From contig NZ_QHKS01000014.1 in NCBI RefSeq assembly GCF_003353175.1, positions 124,001 to 188,000 of the forward strand: a stretch of 64,000 nucleotides of DNA, in the 5' to 3' direction. Source of the DNA: Paraburkholderia lacunae. GTDB lineage: Bacteria; Pseudomonadota; Gammaproteobacteria; Burkholderiales; Burkholderiaceae. The notes under the pieces were generated by a model. That model saw only the letters and a program-made list of their open reading frames with translations, did no database searches and had not been told where the DNA came from. Positions 18,936 through 27,453 of this stretch are shown piece by piece. The position numbers and the translations under genes are program-made. How positions within the stretch are numbered: the first letter of the stretch is position 1; every line of letters begins with the position of its first letter.

Positions 18936-19456
18936 GGAGCCGTACCGACCACATCTCCCGACTCCGCAGCGGCGGCGCGGTTTTGCCGATTGTCCTGCTG
19001 ATTTCCGCGATGCTGTTGGCTACCTCCGCTGCCTGGTTCGAGACATCGCTTGCGGCAGCGCGCGGCACGACCAACGTACGCGACTATTTGCAGGCATTTC
19101 ACGCCGCGGATTCGGCGCTGACTTTGTGCGTCCGCAGTGTCGTCGCAGCAGCAGCCGTCGAGCCGGTGGCCGCTGCGCCGGTCGCAATCGGCGAGCCGAC
19201 CCAATGGAAGCTCGAAGCCGCCTTCGAAACGGGCGCTGTCACGCCCATCGCACAATGGCCCGGCTCGCTGCGGGCGCCGCAGTGTCTGATCGAAGCGTGG
19301 CGGCTGGGCACTCGTGCCGATGCCCGCGCGTATTTACTGACCGCGCGTGGTTTCGGCCGGGCGAGAGAGTCTCAGGTGTGGCTGCAGATGGAACTCGTGA
19401 TTGACGGCGCGCGGATCGAGCGGCATTGGCGGCGCGTTGTCGCGCGGCCATTCTGA
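18932..19456 (+). CDS. pilX: Minor pilin PilX-like protein
   Basis: 174 residues from a GTG that overlaps the pilW stop (GTGA). The N-terminus VRSRTDHISRLRSGGAVLPIVLLI is a PilX/GspK-like helix: Gly precedes the mature end, but the +5 Glu is replaced, which is usual for the tip pseudopilins of this group. The rest is Ala-rich with a LQMELVIDGARIERHW end. The coupling to pilW and the following pilE make the assignment, since sequence similarity alone is weak. Confidence 0.75.
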   Translation: MRSRTDHISRLRSGGAVLPIVLLISAMLLATSAAWFETSLAAARGTTNVRDYLQAFHAADSALTLCVRSVVAAAAVEPVAAAPVAIGEPTQWKLEAAFETGAVTPIAQWPGSLRAPQCLIEAWRLGTRADARAYLLTARGFGRARESQVWLQMELVIDGARIERHWRRVVARPF

Positions 19457-19466
19457 AGGGAGGTTC

Positions 19467-19898
19467 ATGACGAAGCCGTACGCATTCGCATTCACGCTGC
19501 TCGAACTCATGATCGCATTGGCGATAGCCGCGACGCTGGTCGCGTTTGCGGTGCCGTCGTACCGGAGCCACGTTGCGCGGACGCACAGAATTGATGCAGC
19601 ATCGGCGCTTTATCAGGCAGCCCAGTTCGTCGAAAGAACGGTAAGCGGGAGTGCTGCGACGTTGCCGCCCGGCCTGGATCAGGCGCCGCGATTCGGCACG
19701 CCGATCTATCGGCTGCGAGTGCTGCCGGCTGACGACGCAAACGGCGGGTACTCTGTGGAAGCTGCACCCACCGAGGCCGGCCCGATGCGGGACGACGCTT
19801 GCGGCATCTTTACGCTCGATGCAACGGGTCTGCGAAGCAATAGAAGTGGCGCAAGCGGTGCGGTAATGGCCCGCGCCGAATGCTGGAATACGAGTTAG
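19467..19898 (+). CDS. pilE: Minor pilin PilE
   Basis: 143 residues, GGAGG 5 bases before the ATG at 19467. The helix FTLLELMIALAIAATLVAFAVPSYRSHV is that of a PilE/PilA-type pilin, with Glu at +5 and a Cys pair near the C-terminus (DDACGIF ... AECWNTS). Unusually, the residue before the predicted cleavage site is Ala8 (AFA^FTLLE) instead of the near-invariant Gly. Last gene of the cluster. pilY1, often present in such clusters, is absent here. Confidence 0.85.
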   Translation: MTKPYAFAFTLLELMIALAIAATLVAFAVPSYRSHVARTHRIDAASALYQAAQFVERTVSGSAATLPPGLDQAPRFGTPIYRLRVLPADDANGGYSVEAAPTEAGPMRDDACGIFTLDATGLRSNRSGASGAVMARAECWNTS

Positions 19899-19933
19899 AA
19901 GAGCGAGCCGAAGGGTGCTCGCTGGGAGGCGAA

Positions 19934-19964
19934 ACGAGCCGGCGTTCTTCAGCGCCGCCGGCTC
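19934..19964 (+). terminator. Hairpin after the pilin cluster
   Basis: gagccggcg and cgccggctc form a 9-base stem around an 11-base loop, 36 bases after the pilE stop. There is no T run, so intrinsic termination is uncertain. It lies between convergent transcription units. Confidence 0.45.
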
Positions 19965-20057
19965 GAAAGCAAGCCAGACTCGAAGGCAACCCAGACTCGA
20001 CGCCAAGCCGCACACCCCAATCAGCCAGCTATCCCAAGAACGTCGTAGCCGCCCGGT

Positions 20058-20537
20058 TCAGGAGCCGCCATCGGCAGGTCCTGCTTTGTCACCGGCGGAC
20101 GCATTGGAGTCGTTCTTTATCTGCTGCCAGATCCGGTACGCTTCCCAGCCGGCAAGCGCAAGGCCGCCCCACTTGATCACGGGTTTCGCGCTGGCCAGGA
20201 CGGTCGCGCGCAGCGGCTTGGCCAGCAAGATCGAGGCGATCGAACTGATGAGCGGGTACTGTTTGAGTAGCGCGCCGATGCTCGCCGCGTTCAGGATGCC
20301 TGCTTTCGATCCGCTGCCCACCCGCATGCCGCCGAAGCCCGGCACGATGAATTTGAGCCAGCTGAAGTGCGTCACGACTTGCCGCAGCTCGACGGTTGCC
20401 TGAGCGAGTTCCACCCGCTCCACGTCCGCGCGCACCATCAGCAGTTCCTTGCGCAACGCGCGCAGATGCGGCGCGCTCAAATCTCTCGCCTGGAGGCGCT
20501 TGTTGCGGAAAGCGGTATCGGAATGGCTTTGGCTCAT
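20058..20537 (-). CDS. DUF3318-family membrane-associated protein
   Basis: 159 residues from the ATG at 20537 (MSQSHSDTAFRN). A basic N-terminal helix (RALRKELLMVRADVERVELAQA) precedes FSWLKFIVPGFGGMRVG and two hydrophobic stretches (about 95-135). This resembles the DUF3318 proteins that accompany holin-like and DUF883 proteins in Burkholderia, and the same trio occurs here in order on one strand. Function unknown; a role at the envelope is inferred from the neighbours. Confidence 0.7.
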   Translation of the reverse strand: MSQSHSDTAFRNKRLQARDLSAPHLRALRKELLMVRADVERVELAQATVELRQVVTHFSWLKFIVPGFGGMRVGSGSKAGILNAASIGALLKQYPLISSIASILLAKPLRATVLASAKPVIKWGGLALAGWEAYRIWQQIKNDSNASAGDKAGPADGGS

Positions 20538-20645
20538 GGCGGGTCGGCGGCAGTAGTGGGGGGGGCAGTAAAACGGCGCTGCTAAACGCTGGCGGCAGAT
20601 GCGGAAGGCGCAGGGCGCTTCAATCACCGCTTATGCGTAGCCGTG

Positions 20646-21032
20646 TCACTGTTTGCGGAAGATATCCCGGTCTTTCTCGAACTCGGCAAGGGTGGCTTCG
20701 AAGACCATCGGCGCATTGCGCAAACTGCTGCGCGCCTTCAGCGCACAGGCTAGTCCGGCAATCGCATAAACCGCCGTGATGCTGGCGAGCGCCTGCCATC
20801 GGTACGTGTCCCAGAACGCGATAGCGATCAGCGCCGTCAAGGCGACCAAGGCCATCGTAGCGAGCATCATGGCTGCGAGGCCGAGGAACAGCACGCCGAG
20901 CAGTCGGTCTTTTTCTTCGGCGAGTTCGATGCCGACCAGTTCAAGCCGCGTTTGCAGAATGGCAAATACGGAACCGATGATGCGGCGCATCGGACTGTGT
21001 TCTCCGCGCTGCGATTGTGTATCGATCGTCAT
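20646..21032 (-). CDS. Phage-holin-like (holin superfamily III) membrane protein
   Basis: 128 residues from the ATG at 21032 (MTIDTQSQRG). Two adjacent transmembrane helices (about residues 48-72 and 78-98) follow an amphipathic LQTRLELVGIELAEEKDRL segment, typical of the YqjE / phage_holin_3_6 family. Despite the family name, in this chromosomal setting next to DUF883 and DUF3318 genes it parallels E. coli yqjCDE, linked to stationary-phase membrane physiology, and not a lysis cassette. Confidence 0.78.
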   Translation of the reverse strand: MTIDTQSQRGEHSPMRRIIGSVFAILQTRLELVGIELAEEKDRLLGVLFLGLAAMMLATMALVALTALIAIAFWDTYRWQALASITAVYAIAGLACALKARSSLRNAPMVFEATLAEFEKDRDIFRKQ

Positions 21033-21168
21033 GGCTGTGGGCGTTGCGCGTGAAGGCCTAACCGGCGCGGGAGCGAGCGCGCCAGGAAAAGCGGACCGGC
21101 CGGGCATGCGCCGGTCAACTCGATTTGCTGGTGTGCCGGACGTCGTGCGCCCGGCAACGGGGCCGCTT

Positions 21169-21471
21169 TTACTTGCGGTTGATCAGAAGTCCCAGCAGCA
21201 CGCCGGCGCCCGCTGCGATGCCGATGGACGCCCACGGATGTTCGTGCACATAGTCGTCGGTGGCGCGGGCGGCCTTCTTGCCTTTTTCGACCACCACGAC
21301 CTGCACGTCAGCCGCCTTCTCCCGTGCCTGCTTCAAACGCGTTAGCGCCGTTTCGCGCAGTTCCGAAGCACGTTCGCCGGTGGCGCTCGCGGCCTGTTTC
21401 AGCAGATCTTCAGCGTCCGCGAGGACGGTTTTGATATCCGACATCAATCTCTCCTTGTTGACTTCCGACAT
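21169..21471 (-). CDS. ElaB/YqjD/DUF883-family membrane-anchored protein
   Basis: 100 residues: a long amphipathic helix (about 5-65), then the family signature DDYVHEHPWASIGIAAGAGVLLGLL, a C-terminal tail anchor with RK at the end. In E. coli, YqjD and ElaB of this family are inner-membrane proteins that associate with ribosomes in stationary phase. First gene of the DUF883-holin-DUF3318 series, and AGGAGAG lies before an in-frame ATG at 21444 that could also be used. Confidence 0.85.
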   Translation of the reverse strand: MSEVNKERLMSDIKTVLADAEDLLKQAASATGERASELRETALTRLKQAREKAADVQVVVVEKGKKAARATDDYVHEHPWASIGIAAGAGVLLGLLINRK

Positions 21472-21489
21472 TGACAGCTCCCCTTCGTG

Positions 21490-21711
21490 TTACGCCACGC
21501 GTGAATCGTAACTAAAGAAACGGCCGCTGGCGAGCACAGTGCCCGCTTCGTCCAAACAAACGCACGAACCGTTCCCGGTTGGGATAAAGCCAGAAAATTC
21601 CGTGATCGAGTACACCGTGCAGTAAAGTTTGCCTGAGATGGAGTTGATCTGTCCCGCAAAGTTTCCACCAAAGCGGCGAAAATTACAAAAACGCCTAACG
21701 AAGTGACGCAT
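21490..21711 (-). CDS. Hypothetical small protein, 73 residues
   Basis: The frame from the ATG at 21711 reads like a real protein: GQINSISGKLYCTVYSITEF, then GFIPTGNGSCVCLDEAGTVL and ASGRFFSY, with balanced composition and three cysteines. It lies directly upstream of the DUF883 gene on the same strand. I do not recognise the family. The basic N-terminus (RHFVRRFCNFRRFGG) is less convincing and the true start may differ. Confidence 0.4.
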   Translation of the reverse strand: MRHFVRRFCNFRRFGGNFAGQINSISGKLYCTVYSITEFSGFIPTGNGSCVCLDEAGTVLASGRFFSYDSRVA

Positions 21712-21814
21712 TCTTGGTTCGTCGTGTACGGCCGCTCCCGTATCCTGTATTTTTGCGGGGGCGCTGCGGGCGAACACTCGCGCGACATGTCCAAATACAA
21801 CAAGGAGCTGCAAT

Positions 21815-22453
21815 ATGAGTCTACGTCTTGGCGACATCGCACCGGATTTCGAACAGGAGGCGAGTATCGGCCGCATCAGGTTCCACGAATGGCTGGGCGA
21901 TAGTTGGGGCGTGCTGTTTTCGCACCCGGCTGACTTCACGCCGGTCTGCACGACCGAACTGGGGTTGACGGCCAAGCTGGCGGGCGAGTTCGAAAAGCGC
22001 AATGTGAAGACGATCGCGTTGTCGGTCGACAGCGCCGAGTCGCACAAGGAATGGATCAAGGACATCAACGAGACGCAGGCCGCGAGCGTCGGATTCCCGA
22101 TTCTCGCCGACGGCGATCGCAAGGTCGCCGAGCTCTACGACATGATTCATCCGAACGCCAACGAAACGCTCACGGTGCGCTCGCTGTTCGTGATCGATCC
22201 GAAGAGGAAGGTGCGGCTGATCATCACGTACCCGGCCAGCACCGGCCGTAACTTCGACGAAGTGCTGCGGGTGATCGACTCGCTGCAGCTCACCGACAAC
22301 TATTCGGTTGCCACGCCCGGCAACTGGAAGCAGGGCGATGACGTGGTGATCGTGCCGTCGTTGAAGGATGAGGAAGTGATCAAGCAGAAATTTCCGAAGG
22401 GCTACAAGGCGCTGCGTCCGTATCTGCGTCTGACGCCGCAACCTGACAAATAA
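21815..22453 (+). CDS. 1-Cys peroxiredoxin (Prx6 type)
   Basis: Reduces peroxides through a single active-site cysteine. The motif HPADFTPVCTTELG places the peroxidatic Cys at residue 45. Length 212 and the extended C-terminal domain (FDEVLRVIDSLQLTDNYSVATPGNWKQGDDVVIVP) are typical of the Prx6/AhpC-like 1-Cys group. AAGGAG lies 8 bases upstream of the ATG. It is monocistronic and convergent with gcdH. Confidence 0.94.
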   Translation: MSLRLGDIAPDFEQEASIGRIRFHEWLGDSWGVLFSHPADFTPVCTTELGLTAKLAGEFEKRNVKTIALSVDSAESHKEWIKDINETQAASVGFPILADGDRKVAELYDMIHPNANETLTVRSLFVIDPKRKVRLIITYPASTGRNFDEVLRVIDSLQLTDNYSVATPGNWKQGDDVVIVPSLKDEEVIKQKFPKGYKALRPYLRLTPQPDK

Positions 22454-22586
22454 GCCGCGAAGCAAGCAACGAAAAATAAGCTGCACAGGAGGCCGCGGCA
22501 TAAAGCCGCGGCGCTGCAACGAAGACTGGCCTTCCTGGTCCTCCGCGCTTCGCCCCACTGGGCGATTCTCCACGCCTGAAAAACAA

Positions 22587-22614
22587 AACCCCACGCTCCG
22601 AAAAACGTGGGGTT
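22587..22614 (-). terminator. Terminator of gcdH
   Basis: aaccccacg and cgtggggtt form a 9-base stem around a 10-base loop. Read on the minus strand it ends in GGGGTTTTGTTTTTC, 70 bases after the gcdH stop. A second GC-rich hairpin (ccgcggc...gccgcgg, about 22490-22510) closer to the peroxiredoxin gene may serve the plus strand. Confidence 0.75.
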
Positions 22615-22683
22615 GGTCAGCAGTCTGAGGCCGGTTCGAAAGAACCCGCTTTTTATCGCGCGACGCCAACTAGCGACGCCTCA

Positions 22684-23874
22684 TCAGAAAAATGCCTGGA
22701 TCCCGGTTTGCGCGCGCCCGAGAATCAGCGCGTGAATATCGTGCGTGCCTTCGTACGTGTTCACCACTTCCAGATTCACCAGATGCCGCGCGATGCCGAA
22801 CTCGTCCGAGATGCCGTTGCCGCCGAGCATGTCGCGTGCGAGCCGTGCGATGTCGAGTGCCTTGCCGCATGAGTTGCGCTTCATGATCGAGGTGATTTCG
22901 ACAGCCGCGGTGCCTTCGTCCTTCATCCGGCCGAGGCGCAGCACGCCTTGCAGGCCGAGCGTAATTTCGGTTTGCATGTCGGCGAGTTTTTTCTGGATCA
23001 GTTGATTCGCGGCGAGCGGCCGGCCGAACTGTTTGCGATCCAGCACGTACTGACGCGCCGTGTGCCAGCACGATTCAGCCGCGCCAAGCGCACCCCAGGC
23101 GATGCCGTAGCGCGCCGAATTCAGGCACGTGAACGGACCGCGCAAGCCGCTGACTTCCGGGAAGCGGTTTTCTTCCGGCACGAACACTTCGTCGAGCACG
23201 ATCTCTCCGGTGATCGAAGCGCGCAGGCCCACCTTGCTATGAATGGTCGGCGCCGACAGCCCCTTCCAACCCTTCTCGAGAATGAAGCCGCGAATCGAGT
23301 CCTTGCCGTTTTCTTCGAGCTTCGCCCACACGACGAAGACGTCGGCGATCGGCGAATTGGTGATCCACATTTTCGAGCCCGACAGCGAGTAGCCGCCGTC
23401 GACCTTCTTCGCCCGCGTGACCATGCTGCCCGGATCGGAGCCGTGGTCCGGTTCAGTCAGGCCGAAGCAGCCGATCCACTCGCCGGTGGCGAGCTTCGGC
23501 AGGTACTTCTGCTTTTGCGCGTCCGAGCCAAATTCGTAGATCGGCACCATCACCAGCGACGATTGCACCGACATCATCGACCGGTACCCGGAATCGACGC
23601 GCTCCACCTCGCGCGCGATCAGGCCATACGCCACATAGTTCAGACCGGGGCCGCCGTATTGCTCCGGAATTGTCGGGCCGAGCAGGCCGAGTTCGCCCAT
23701 CTCGCGGAAGATCTCGATGTCGGTCTTCTCATGACGGAACGCTTCGAGCACACGCGGGGCAAGCTTGTCTTGCGAGTACGCGGCGGCGGCGTCGCGCACC
23801 ATGCGTTCGTCTTCAGTGAGCTGCTGATCCAGCAGCAACGGGTCTTCCCAGTGAAACTGCGCGGCCTCGGCCAT
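22684..23874 (-). CDS. gcdH: Glutaryl-CoA dehydrogenase
   Basis: FAD enzyme of the acyl-CoA dehydrogenase family that oxidises and decarboxylates glutaryl-CoA to crotonyl-CoA in lysine and tryptophan breakdown. The 396 residues begin MAEAAQFHWEDPLLLDQQLT. GCFGLTEPDHGSDPGSM and the C-terminal YEGTHDIHALILGRAQTG are diagnostic of GcdH; the catalytic Glu is in NTYEGTHD. The ATG at 23874 gives the conserved start. Divergent from an IclR regulator across 105 bp that contains a palindromic site. Confidence 0.95.
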   Translation of the reverse strand: MAEAAQFHWEDPLLLDQQLTEDERMVRDAAAAYSQDKLAPRVLEAFRHEKTDIEIFREMGELGLLGPTIPEQYGGPGLNYVAYGLIAREVERVDSGYRSMMSVQSSLVMVPIYEFGSDAQKQKYLPKLATGEWIGCFGLTEPDHGSDPGSMVTRAKKVDGGYSLSGSKMWITNSPIADVFVVWAKLEENGKDSIRGFILEKGWKGLSAPTIHSKVGLRASITGEIVLDEVFVPEENRFPEVSGLRGPFTCLNSARYGIAWGALGAAESCWHTARQYVLDRKQFGRPLAANQLIQKKLADMQTEITLGLQGVLRLGRMKDEGTAAVEITSIMKRNSCGKALDIARLARDMLGGNGISDEFGIARHLVNLEVVNTYEGTHDIHALILGRAQTGIQAFF

Positions 23875-23936
23875 GACGTATCTCCTGATTCCTGTGACTT
23901 GAGTTTGCCTTGACGAACTTGACTTAAGTTCCGCTA

Positions 23937-23955
23937 TGCGAAACAATGTTTTGCA
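23937..23955. promoter_or_regulatory. Palindromic operator between gcdH and iclR-type gene
   Basis: TGCGAAACAATGTTTTGCA is a near-perfect inverted repeat (half sites TGCRAAAC, 3-base centre, one mismatch pair). It lies 63 bases upstream of gcdH and 25 upstream of the regulator, where an IclR-family dimer would control both. Binding by the neighbouring regulator is inferred. Confidence 0.65.
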
Positions 23956-23979
23956 AACTACGACCGAGTGTATCATCAC

Positions 23980-24765
23980 ATGACGCCCACATCCACTCTC
24001 TCCGAACCGCTCGACGAGCGCAAATTCGTCGTGGCCCTGGCACGCGGGCTGGATCTGCTGCGTGCGTTCAAGCCGGGCGAAACGATGCTCGGCAACCGCG
24101 ATTTCGTCGAGCGAACCGGCTTGCCGAAGGCGACCGTCAACCGTCTCGCCTACACGCTGACGGTGCTCGGCTATCTGCGGCTCGACGAATCACTCGGCAA
24201 ATATGCGCTCGATGCCGGCGTGCTGTCGCTCGGTTTTGCGCTGCTGTCGGGAACCGACACGCTCGAACTCGCGCGCCCCCATATGCGCACGTTCGCACGC
24301 GAAGTGGGGGCGGCGGTGTCGCTCGGTTGCCGCGACGGCCTCGATATGATTTACCTCGAGACGATCCGCAGTGAAACCGCGCTGACGCTCGGGCTCGCCT
24401 CCGGCTCGAAACTGTCGATGCTGACGAGTTCGATGGGACGCGCTTATCTCGCGGTGCAGCCGCCCGACTTGCGCGTGGCCTTGCTGGCCGAACTGAAAAA
24501 GGCTGCGGGCAACGAGGGCCCGGCCTTGGTGGCCGACGCGCAAGTCGAAATCGAAGCCTTTGCGCAGGAACGCTGCTGCTATTCGTTTCGCGCCTGGCAT
24601 GACGATGTGAACGCGGTGGCGGTGCCGTTTCGCGAGCCGCGCGAAGGGCGCTGGCTGGTGCTCAGCTGCAGCGGGCCGGCGTCGTCGATGGGAGAGGACG
24701 TGTTTCGGGAAAGCGTGGCGCCGCGCTTGAAATCACTGGCGCGGCGCCTGGGCGATACGGGTTGA
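23980..24765 (+). CDS. IclR-family transcriptional regulator
   Basis: 261 residues from the ATG at 23980; a GTG 4 codons upstream is possible. The N-terminal winged helix (about 12-75) has VALARGLDLLRAFKPGE and the recognition-helix region RTGLPKATVNRLAYTLTVLGYL. The C-terminal effector domain (about 85-255) has ELARPHMRTFAREVGAAVSL and the conserved C-terminal loop. Its divergence from gcdH points to control of glutaryl-CoA oxidation in response to a pathway metabolite. Confidence 0.9.
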   Translation: MTPTSTLSEPLDERKFVVALARGLDLLRAFKPGETMLGNRDFVERTGLPKATVNRLAYTLTVLGYLRLDESLGKYALDAGVLSLGFALLSGTDTLELARPHMRTFAREVGAAVSLGCRDGLDMIYLETIRSETALTLGLASGSKLSMLTSSMGRAYLAVQPPDLRVALLAELKKAAGNEGPALVADAQVEIEAFAQERCCYSFRAWHDDVNAVAVPFREPREGRWLVLSCSGPASSMGEDVFRESVAPRLKSLARRLGDTG

Positions 24766-24845
24766 CGTGGCAGGTGAGGCGCTGATCGGCCAGAACTAAA
24801 ACTCAAGCGAGAAACGCAGCGGCAACATAAAAATGCTCGAGCGCC

Positions 24846-25679
24846 TCAAGCCGCCCGATCGTGATAATGCGCGTTGAACAACGGCCCTTGCACGAAGCGC
24901 ACGTCGTATTGCTGGAGCGCGTCGAACTGCGGGCCGTCCACGACGCGATTGAAGATCAGCGGAATCCGTAGCCGGCTCGCGTAACCCACGAGCGGTTTGA
25001 CCATCGATTCGCGCAGTGCGACAGCCGCATCCATCTTGATGAAGTCGAGCCGTGCCGTATCGGACACCGACAGAATCTGCCCAGCATTCGACAGATTGCC
25101 CGCCACCTTGAAACCGTAGCGCTGATAGCTCCTGGTCAGATAGCCTAGGAATGTCTTGTGCGCGACCGCGGCTGCCGGCAACTCGATCACCACGCGTGAC
25201 GGGTTCAGTCCGAACGACACCAGCACGCTCGAAAAATGCCGTCCGTGGTCGTACTTCACGCTCTTCAGCAAGCGCTCATGCACGCGCAGAAACAGCAGTC
25301 CGTGCCGCTGCGTGCCGAAGAAATTGATGGCGTGCAGCGCGCGTGACATGCGGTCCAGCGCGACCAGCTCCTGATCGTCGGCAATCCGGTCGAATGGATC
25401 GAAGAGGTCGAACGGCTCGCCGTCGAGACGCTGCGTGACCGCCTGAAAGCCCAGTTCATCGCCGAATTGGTCCACGCACTCGGGACCCGACGAAAGCGAC
25501 TGCGCCAACGAATGCACGCTGATATCGAAGATCGGCTCATACGCGCTGCCGAGTTGGATGCCGTCGAATTCGGCCATCGCGTATTCGCTGTGCACGCCTG
25601 TTCCCATCGCCAGATGTTCGCCGAGAAACGGGTGACCGGAGGCGCGGGCAATGAGATCGGGGATGGTCGGCGGAATCAT
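24846..25679 (-). CDS. Degenerate EAL-domain protein, probably non-catalytic
   Basis: 277 residues related to c-di-GMP phosphodiesterases. Recognisable landmarks are AYEPIFDI (YQPIVDL in active enzymes), FLRVHERLL, FIKMDAAVA and FVQGPLFNAH. The defining EAL-x-R motif reads QAVTQR (residues 79-84), so the metal-binding Glu is replaced by Gln, and the ELTE motif reads ELPA. These losses argue against phosphodiesterase activity and for a c-di-GMP-binding or protein-binding role. Monocistronic and divergent from the homogentisate transporter. Confidence 0.75.
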   Translation of the reverse strand: MIPPTIPDLIARASGHPFLGEHLAMGTGVHSEYAMAEFDGIQLGSAYEPIFDISVHSLAQSLSSGPECVDQFGDELGFQAVTQRLDGEPFDLFDPFDRIADDQELVALDRMSRALHAINFFGTQRHGLLFLRVHERLLKSVKYDHGRHFSSVLVSFGLNPSRVVIELPAAAVAHKTFLGYLTRSYQRYGFKVAGNLSNAGQILSVSDTARLDFIKMDAAVALRESMVKPLVGYASRLRIPLIFNRVVDGPQFDALQQYDVRFVQGPLFNAHYHDRAA

Positions 25680-25863
25680 GAAGGACGAATGGATGGCAAT
25701 AGGTGCGCACTCGGCGCTCGGCAGCGCGACTCGATTGCCGCACTCCTGATGGTAGCAGTCCGCACCACGCGCACATGAACAAAATGCTCATAACGTTATC
25801 GGCCGAACGCTTGTGCCATGGGCCGTTCCGGCTTCCGGACAGACCATTCAGGGTATACGTTAA

Positions 25864-25900
25864 TTTCACTATTCGTAATTGGTTTTACTATACGTAAATT
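25864..25900. promoter_or_regulatory. Direct-repeat operator and promoter upstream of the homogentisate operon
   Basis: TTTCACTATTCGTAATT (25864-25880) and TTTTACTATACGTAAATT (25883-25900) are imperfect direct copies 19 bases apart, about 120 bases before the transporter. The stretch is strikingly AT-rich for this window. TTCACT and TACTAT with a 16-base gap could serve as -35 and -10 elements. Repeats on one face of the helix over a promoter suggest a regulator site; its regulator is not identifiable here. Confidence 0.5.
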
Positions 25901-26018
25901 GCAGCGCGACTGCGATGGGCGAGTGCGTTTGCTGTCCAGCACGTATTCAGGACGCACCTCTGCCCGCCACGGATACGCCGCTGCTAAATCAATCCAGTCA
26001 GGATGAGGGGACAACCCA

Positions 26019-27380
26019 ATGAGCGCCAAACCGGCCCCGGCCGCCGCCAACGTGATCGAAGTCGAGCGCGTGCTCGGCGAAACACATCACCCGGCCTTTC
26101 AATTGATGCTGCTTGCGTTATGCGGGCTGTGCCTCGTGATCGACGGCTTCGACGCGCAGGCAATGGGCTACGTCGCGCCGAGCGTGATCGGAGAATGGCA
26201 TGTGTCGAAGGCTGCGCTCGGGCCGGTATTCAGCGCGAGCCTGTTCGGCATGCTGCTGGGCGCGTTGGGTTTGTCGGTGCTGGCCGACCGGATCGGCCGC
26301 CGTCCGGTGCTGATCGGCGCGACGCTCTTTTTCGCGTTGTCGATGCTCGCCACGCCGTTCGTCGAGACGATCCCCGCACTGATCGCGTTGCGCTTCATCA
26401 CCGGCCTCGGGCTCGGCTGCATCATGCCGAACGCGATGGCGCTGGTCGGCGAATTCTCGACGCCCGCGCATCGCGTCAAACGCATGATGCTGGTGTCGTG
26501 CGGCTTCACGCTGGGCGCGGCGCTCGGCGGCTTCATCAGCGCCGCGCTGATTCCGGCCTACGGCTGGCGGGCGGTGTTCTGGGTCGGCGGCGCAGTGCCC
26601 TTGCTGCTCGCATTCGCCATGCTCGCCGGGTTGCCGGAGTCGCTGCAGTTTTTGGTGCTCAGAGGCCGCAGCGAACGCGCGTTGCGCTGGATCGAGAAGT
26701 TCGATCCGACGCTGTCGATCGATGCAAACACACGCGTCGTAGTGCGTGAGAAGCGCAACGACGGCGCGCCGGTCGCCGAACTGTTCCGCGCCGGCCGCGG
26801 CCCGGTCACGCTGATTCTGTGGGCGATCAGCTTCATGAACCTGATCGATCTGTATTTCCTGTCCAACTGGTTGCCGACCGTGATGCGCGATGCCGGCTAC
26901 TCGCCGGGCACCGCGGTGATCGTCGGGACGGTGCTGCAGACGGGCGGCGTGGTCGGTACGCTGCTGCTCGGCTGGTTCATCGAACGCTTTGGTTTCGTGC
27001 GCGTGCTGTTCGTGTGCTTCGCGGGCGCGGCGCTGGCGGTCGGCACCATCGGCACGGTCGCGCACGCGCTGCCGTGGCTGCTGATCGTGGTGTTCGCGGG
27101 CGGCTTCTGCGTAGTTGGCGGACAGCCGGCTGTCAACGCGCTGGCCGGCCATTTCTATCCGACCACGCTGCGCTCGACCGGCATCGGCTGGAGTCTCGGT
27201 ATCGGCCGGATCGGCTCGGTGATCGGACCGCTGGTCGGCGGGCAACTGATCGCGATGAACTGGTCGAACGCATCGCTCTTTCACGCGGCTGCCGTGCCGG
27301 TGCTGTGCTCCGCGCTGCTGGTGATCGCGCTGGCCGGCGCGACGCGGCAACGCGGCCCAGCGGCGCCGCAGACCGCCTGA
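26019..27380 (+). CDS. AAHS-family aromatic acid:H+ symporter
   Basis: Major facilitator of 453 residues with 12 predicted transmembrane helices. It has the AAHS-type N-terminal DGFDAQAMGYVAPSVIGEW, the loop 2-3 motif DRIGRRPV and a matching loop 8-9. Such proteins import aromatic acids such as 4-hydroxybenzoate or homogentisate-pathway precursors. It precedes hmgA and fahA on the same strand (73 bp gap), so import of a hydroxyphenylacetate-type or homogentisate-type substrate is the likely role. Confidence 0.88.
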   Translation: MSAKPAPAAANVIEVERVLGETHHPAFQLMLLALCGLCLVIDGFDAQAMGYVAPSVIGEWHVSKAALGPVFSASLFGMLLGALGLSVLADRIGRRPVLIGATLFFALSMLATPFVETIPALIALRFITGLGLGCIMPNAMALVGEFSTPAHRVKRMMLVSCGFTLGAALGGFISAALIPAYGWRAVFWVGGAVPLLLAFAMLAGLPESLQFLVLRGRSERALRWIEKFDPTLSIDANTRVVVREKRNDGAPVAELFRAGRGPVTLILWAISFMNLIDLYFLSNWLPTVMRDAGYSPGTAVIVGTVLQTGGVVGTLLLGWFIERFGFVRVLFVCFAGAALAVGTIGTVAHALPWLLIVVFAGGFCVVGGQPAVNALAGHFYPTTLRSTGIGWSLGIGRIGSVIGPLVGGQLIAMNWSNASLFHAAAVPVLCSALLVIALAGATRQRGPAAPQTA

Positions 27381-27453
27381 CGTAGACAACTGGCGTCGGC
27401 AGCTCATGACGACAGCCCATGTCGACAGCTCAAGTATCAACGGAGAACCTTGC

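Noticed and set aside
20646..21471. Prophage lysis cassette suggested by the holin-like protein
   Set aside because: No endolysin or phage genes; the neighbours are DUF883 and DUF3318 proteins as in yqjCDE-type chromosomal loci.
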